DNA of 64,000 bases from Hippophae tibetana (taxonomy: Eukaryota; Streptophyta; Magnoliopsida; Rosales; Elaeagnaceae): the NCBI GenBank assembly GCA_037013495.1, contig CM072806.1, forward strand, positions 49,875,814 to 49,939,813. The letters are read 5' to 3'. A program made the translations under genes and the position numbers. Shown here piece after piece: positions 61,225 to 64,000 of the stretch; positions within the stretch are counted from its first letter, which is position 1; each line of letters opens with the position of its first letter. Under the pieces are notes generated by a model, which was not told the origin of the DNA, did not search any database, and saw only the letters and a program-made list of their open reading frames with translations.

Positions 61225-61900
61225 GTTGAACGCAGAATTGAACTTGGCAAGGCTAAACAGAAATTAGGGGTTTGAACAAAAGGTGAAGAAAAACCAAAAA
61301 CGCGTGTTGGGAAGGAAGAAGAATGAGAATCAAAAGAAGCAAAATCGGGGGTTTCGTGATACCCTGAAGGAGGAGAAGAGAAGAAAAAGGCGTTGAAAGA
61401 AGACATGAAATGAGAGGCAACTAAGAAATTGTTGAAGGGAAAGAGCAATTAACAGATAAACACTCTATATGTTGCCTATTCTTAACCAGCTCAATACCAG
61501 AGAGTAGCATCTACCATCAAAGTATGAAATCAGAGAGAGAGAAAAAAGTACGAGACAACGAAATCTTGTGTATTTTTGTATTCTTTGGGGGACTGGGGTC
61601 AGCCGGTTAGGATTGATTCAACGCCATTCCTCTCTTAGCAAAAGAAAAACAAAATTCTTCAATAAAAAATAAATCAAATTTTCCTAGGATTAGGACGGCG
61701 ACACGACGAACTATTAAATTTAATTTTTTAATTTTTTAAATTTATAACGTAAATTTAAGAATATTGTATTATTATTTTATATAAATGTTACTTTAAAAAT
61801 ATAAATTTCAATTTTAAAAAAATGATTATCATTTATAGTTTAATTTATACATGAGTTAGATAAAAAAAATATAATTTAATTTATATATAAATAGACAAAT
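61225..61900 (-). promoter_or_regulatory. UBP24 5' leader and upstream region
   Basis: 61225-61450 (read on minus) is pyrimidine-rich with TTC and TCTTC runs, as in plant 5' UTRs. An out-of-frame ATG at 61448 opens an 85-codon frame that overlaps the real start. 61450-61690 includes GAGAGA runs and a mixed-composition stretch consistent with a core promoter. Beyond 61700 the DNA becomes very AT-rich. Confidence 0.45.
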
Positions 61901-62720
61901 AATATAATCATAACTATATAATATAATGATCAGGTAAAGTATCATATAAAAAAACAAAAATTCAATTATTTATATTGTTACAATATATAATATAGATGTT
62001 ACTAATGTTATATTTTTATTAAAAAATAATATTTTAAAATTCATTTTTAACATCTTAATATAAATTTGATTTAAAAATTAAAAAAAAAAACTTTTTGTAC
62101 ATGAATAGACAAATATGGTGGTTATAACCACATAATTGGTAAATATAAAGTGTTTTATATATAAAAAAAATAAAAATTTAAGTATTAATATTATCACAAT
62201 ATATAATTTTGATATTATTATTTGTATATAAATAGATAAATAACATTGTCATAATCACATAATCTAGAAATAATTATAAAGTATCTTATACAAAAAATCA
62301 AAAGTTTAAGTATTGGTATTACTATAATATATAATTTGAATATTATTATTGTGTACATTTTTATTAGGAAGTAATGTTTTAAAAATTTACTTTTTATATT
62401 ATAATATAAATTTAATTTTATAAGTAAAAAAAATGAAGAAGAACAACAAACTAAGAATGTAAAGTGTCTTATACAAAAAAAAAAATCAAGTATTGATATT
62501 ATTATAATTTTAATATTACTATTTTGTGTATTTTTATTAGAAAATTGTACTTTAAATTTTGTTAATTACAATATAAATTTGACTTTATAAATAAATAAAA
62601 ACGGAAGAAGAAAATGAACAAAACCATAGTAGTGTAAAGTGTCAAAATTTCAAGTATCAATATTATTATAATATATAATTTTAATGTTACTATCTATAAT
62701 GATAGATTTAATAGAAAAAA
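61900..62720. repeat. AT-rich tandem array upstream of UBP24
   Basis: Four to five diverged units of roughly 130-190 bp repeat the same series: AAATAGACAAATAATAT, AAAGTATCTTATA, AAAAATCAAGTATTGATATT, ATAATATATAATTTTGATAT, TATTTTTATTAGAAAATAAT and AATATAAATTTGA. No coding potential. Confidence 0.6.
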
Positions 62721-64000
62721 ACTTTATATATAATTTTTTTAGTATTAGAGAATGATATATATTTAGTAATTAAAAATTTTAAAAATTTAAATTAAAAAAC
62801 TTAAACACTTTATGCAAATTTTTAAGAGTAAAATTGATATTTTGTAAAAAAATTATTTTTTCAAGATGGAATAATTTATTGTTTAAAATAATAAGTAAAA
62901 AAATAAAAAAATATTAAAAATATATCATTGAGACTATTCGTAGTAGGAAAATAAACTACAATATAATTATAAATAAACATATTTTTTTGTTATTTTTAGT
63001 AAAAGAAAATAAAGTAATTCAAAATGCTAATTTTCATCTTGAAAATTTGGTATAAATCTTCCAATGGACTTCAATAATACTTTCAAAAAACATCACAGTC
63101 TTGAATTGACCACAGATGATTAAGAGACTAAAGTGTTGTCAAAGTTAGTGAACTTCTATTTGTTAGTTTTGAAAATTCTTTTTAATAAAATACAATTTTT
63201 AACTACAAAAATTACTATTTATATTAGGCAACAAAGATCTTATGATATCAATAATTTAATTATAATGAAGTATAATAAGAAACATACATTTGTATCCTGT
63301 GAACAAATAGATGAAACCTTCAAACTCGCAAGCTTTATCTCCCAAAGAGCAAGAATGAAATTGGTAGGAATCATTGCAAACTCTAAATTATTAACACATG
63401 CTTCTAGTTCACCAACTAAAATTTTTTATTGTGTGAAATTCATTATTGAAGAACAATAATTTTCTATCAAGCACAACTACTTGAATTATTATGACTTTGG
63501 GTTGAATTGTTTTCTCACAATATTCTCTCAATTGAGTTCTAAACATTTCTCCATTTCCTATGTTATTTGCATGCCATATAAAGGGGAATAGATGTAGTTA
63601 AATGGTATTTATGTGACATGCCATATAAATGGAAATAAAGTGTATTTAAATGATATTTATATGACCTAGTTTATTGGGATTAAAAAATTTAAATTATCTC
63701 CAATTAAGAATCCTACTTAAAATCAAATTATGTTTTTAATGAGATTCTTACTCCCATTATTTGCCTTATCTATGCCATATGTAGGAATCCTACTATTAAT
63801 CGTGTGCTACAATTTAATTTGAAATTAAATTGTATAATTAATCTAAAATCAAATCTAATTTTATAATTATTAAAATGTTACTCTTATCCCACTAGTATTT
63901 AAATGACTACAAAACATTTAAATTTAACAAATATATTAATTAATTCAAATAAATATTTAATCCAATTAAATATTATTTATTTAATTAATTAGATTAATTT
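62721..64000. other. AT-rich end of the window, nothing secure
   Basis: An open frame of 108 codons at 63133-63459 (+) matches no family I recognise and begins in low-complexity AT DNA, so it is not called. The phrase CATGCCATATAAA with GGAATA recurs at 63570 and 63620. No element ends were identified. Confidence 0.35.

Noticed and set aside
63133-63459. 108-codon open frame near the right end
   Set aside because: It starts in AT-rich low-complexity DNA, has no recognised domain, no splice context and no homologue I can name.

Overview
The window is nuclear DNA from a flowering plant, most likely a eudicot. It is strongly AT-rich, its genes are split by GT-AG introns, and the gaps are filled with plant-type transposable elements. 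Three host genes can be rebuilt exon by exon, and each gives an open frame of the length usual for its family. (1) An ALDH10 aminoaldehyde/betaine-aldehyde dehydrogenase lies on + at 324-12000, with 15 exons, 503 aa and a C-terminal SKL peroxisomal signal. (2) A plastid dihydropyrimidine dehydrogenase (PYD1 type) lies on + at 23853-30836, with 7 exons and 423 aa. (3) A UBP24/USP10-type ubiquitin-specific protease lies on - at 54799-61224, with 7 exons and 545 aa. I see no functional link between the three, and no RNA gene or CRISPR array was recognised.

Layout. 1-323: AT-rich ALDH10 upstream region. 324-12000: ALDH10, with intron 3 enlarged by a minus-oriented LTR element (itself carrying a Mutator-type MITE) and intron 11 enlarged by a Harbinger-type MITE filled with CCCTAAA-like repeats. 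12001-14988: AT-rich tandem array and a foldback element. 14989-17551: a CACTA transposon end with Ulp1-protease traces, followed by a solo LTR at 17552-19549. 19550-23852: decayed intergenic DNA with a second foldback element. 23853-30836: PYD1, with a hAT-like element in intron 3 and a foldback element in intron 5. 30837-42686: intergenic, including a field of degenerate minisatellites at 33.8-37.2 kb. 42687-51850: a three-level nest. A Ty3/gypsy fossil is interrupted in gag by a solo LTR, and that LTR is interrupted by a one-LTR, tRNA-Asp-primed element. 51851-54798: intergenic. 54799-61224: UBP24, with a solo LTR in intron 5. 61225-64000: UBP24 upstream region and another AT-rich array.

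No clearly new protein system is visible. The unusual material is structural: the one-LTR insertion with target duplication, its leader array of four hairpins with paired stem changes, the telomere-like MITE interior, the minisatellite field, and an LTR family rich in ACGTG boxes. On the protein side, the ALDH10 has the Ile-type substrate residue, and the protease has two N-terminal FGSF motifs.
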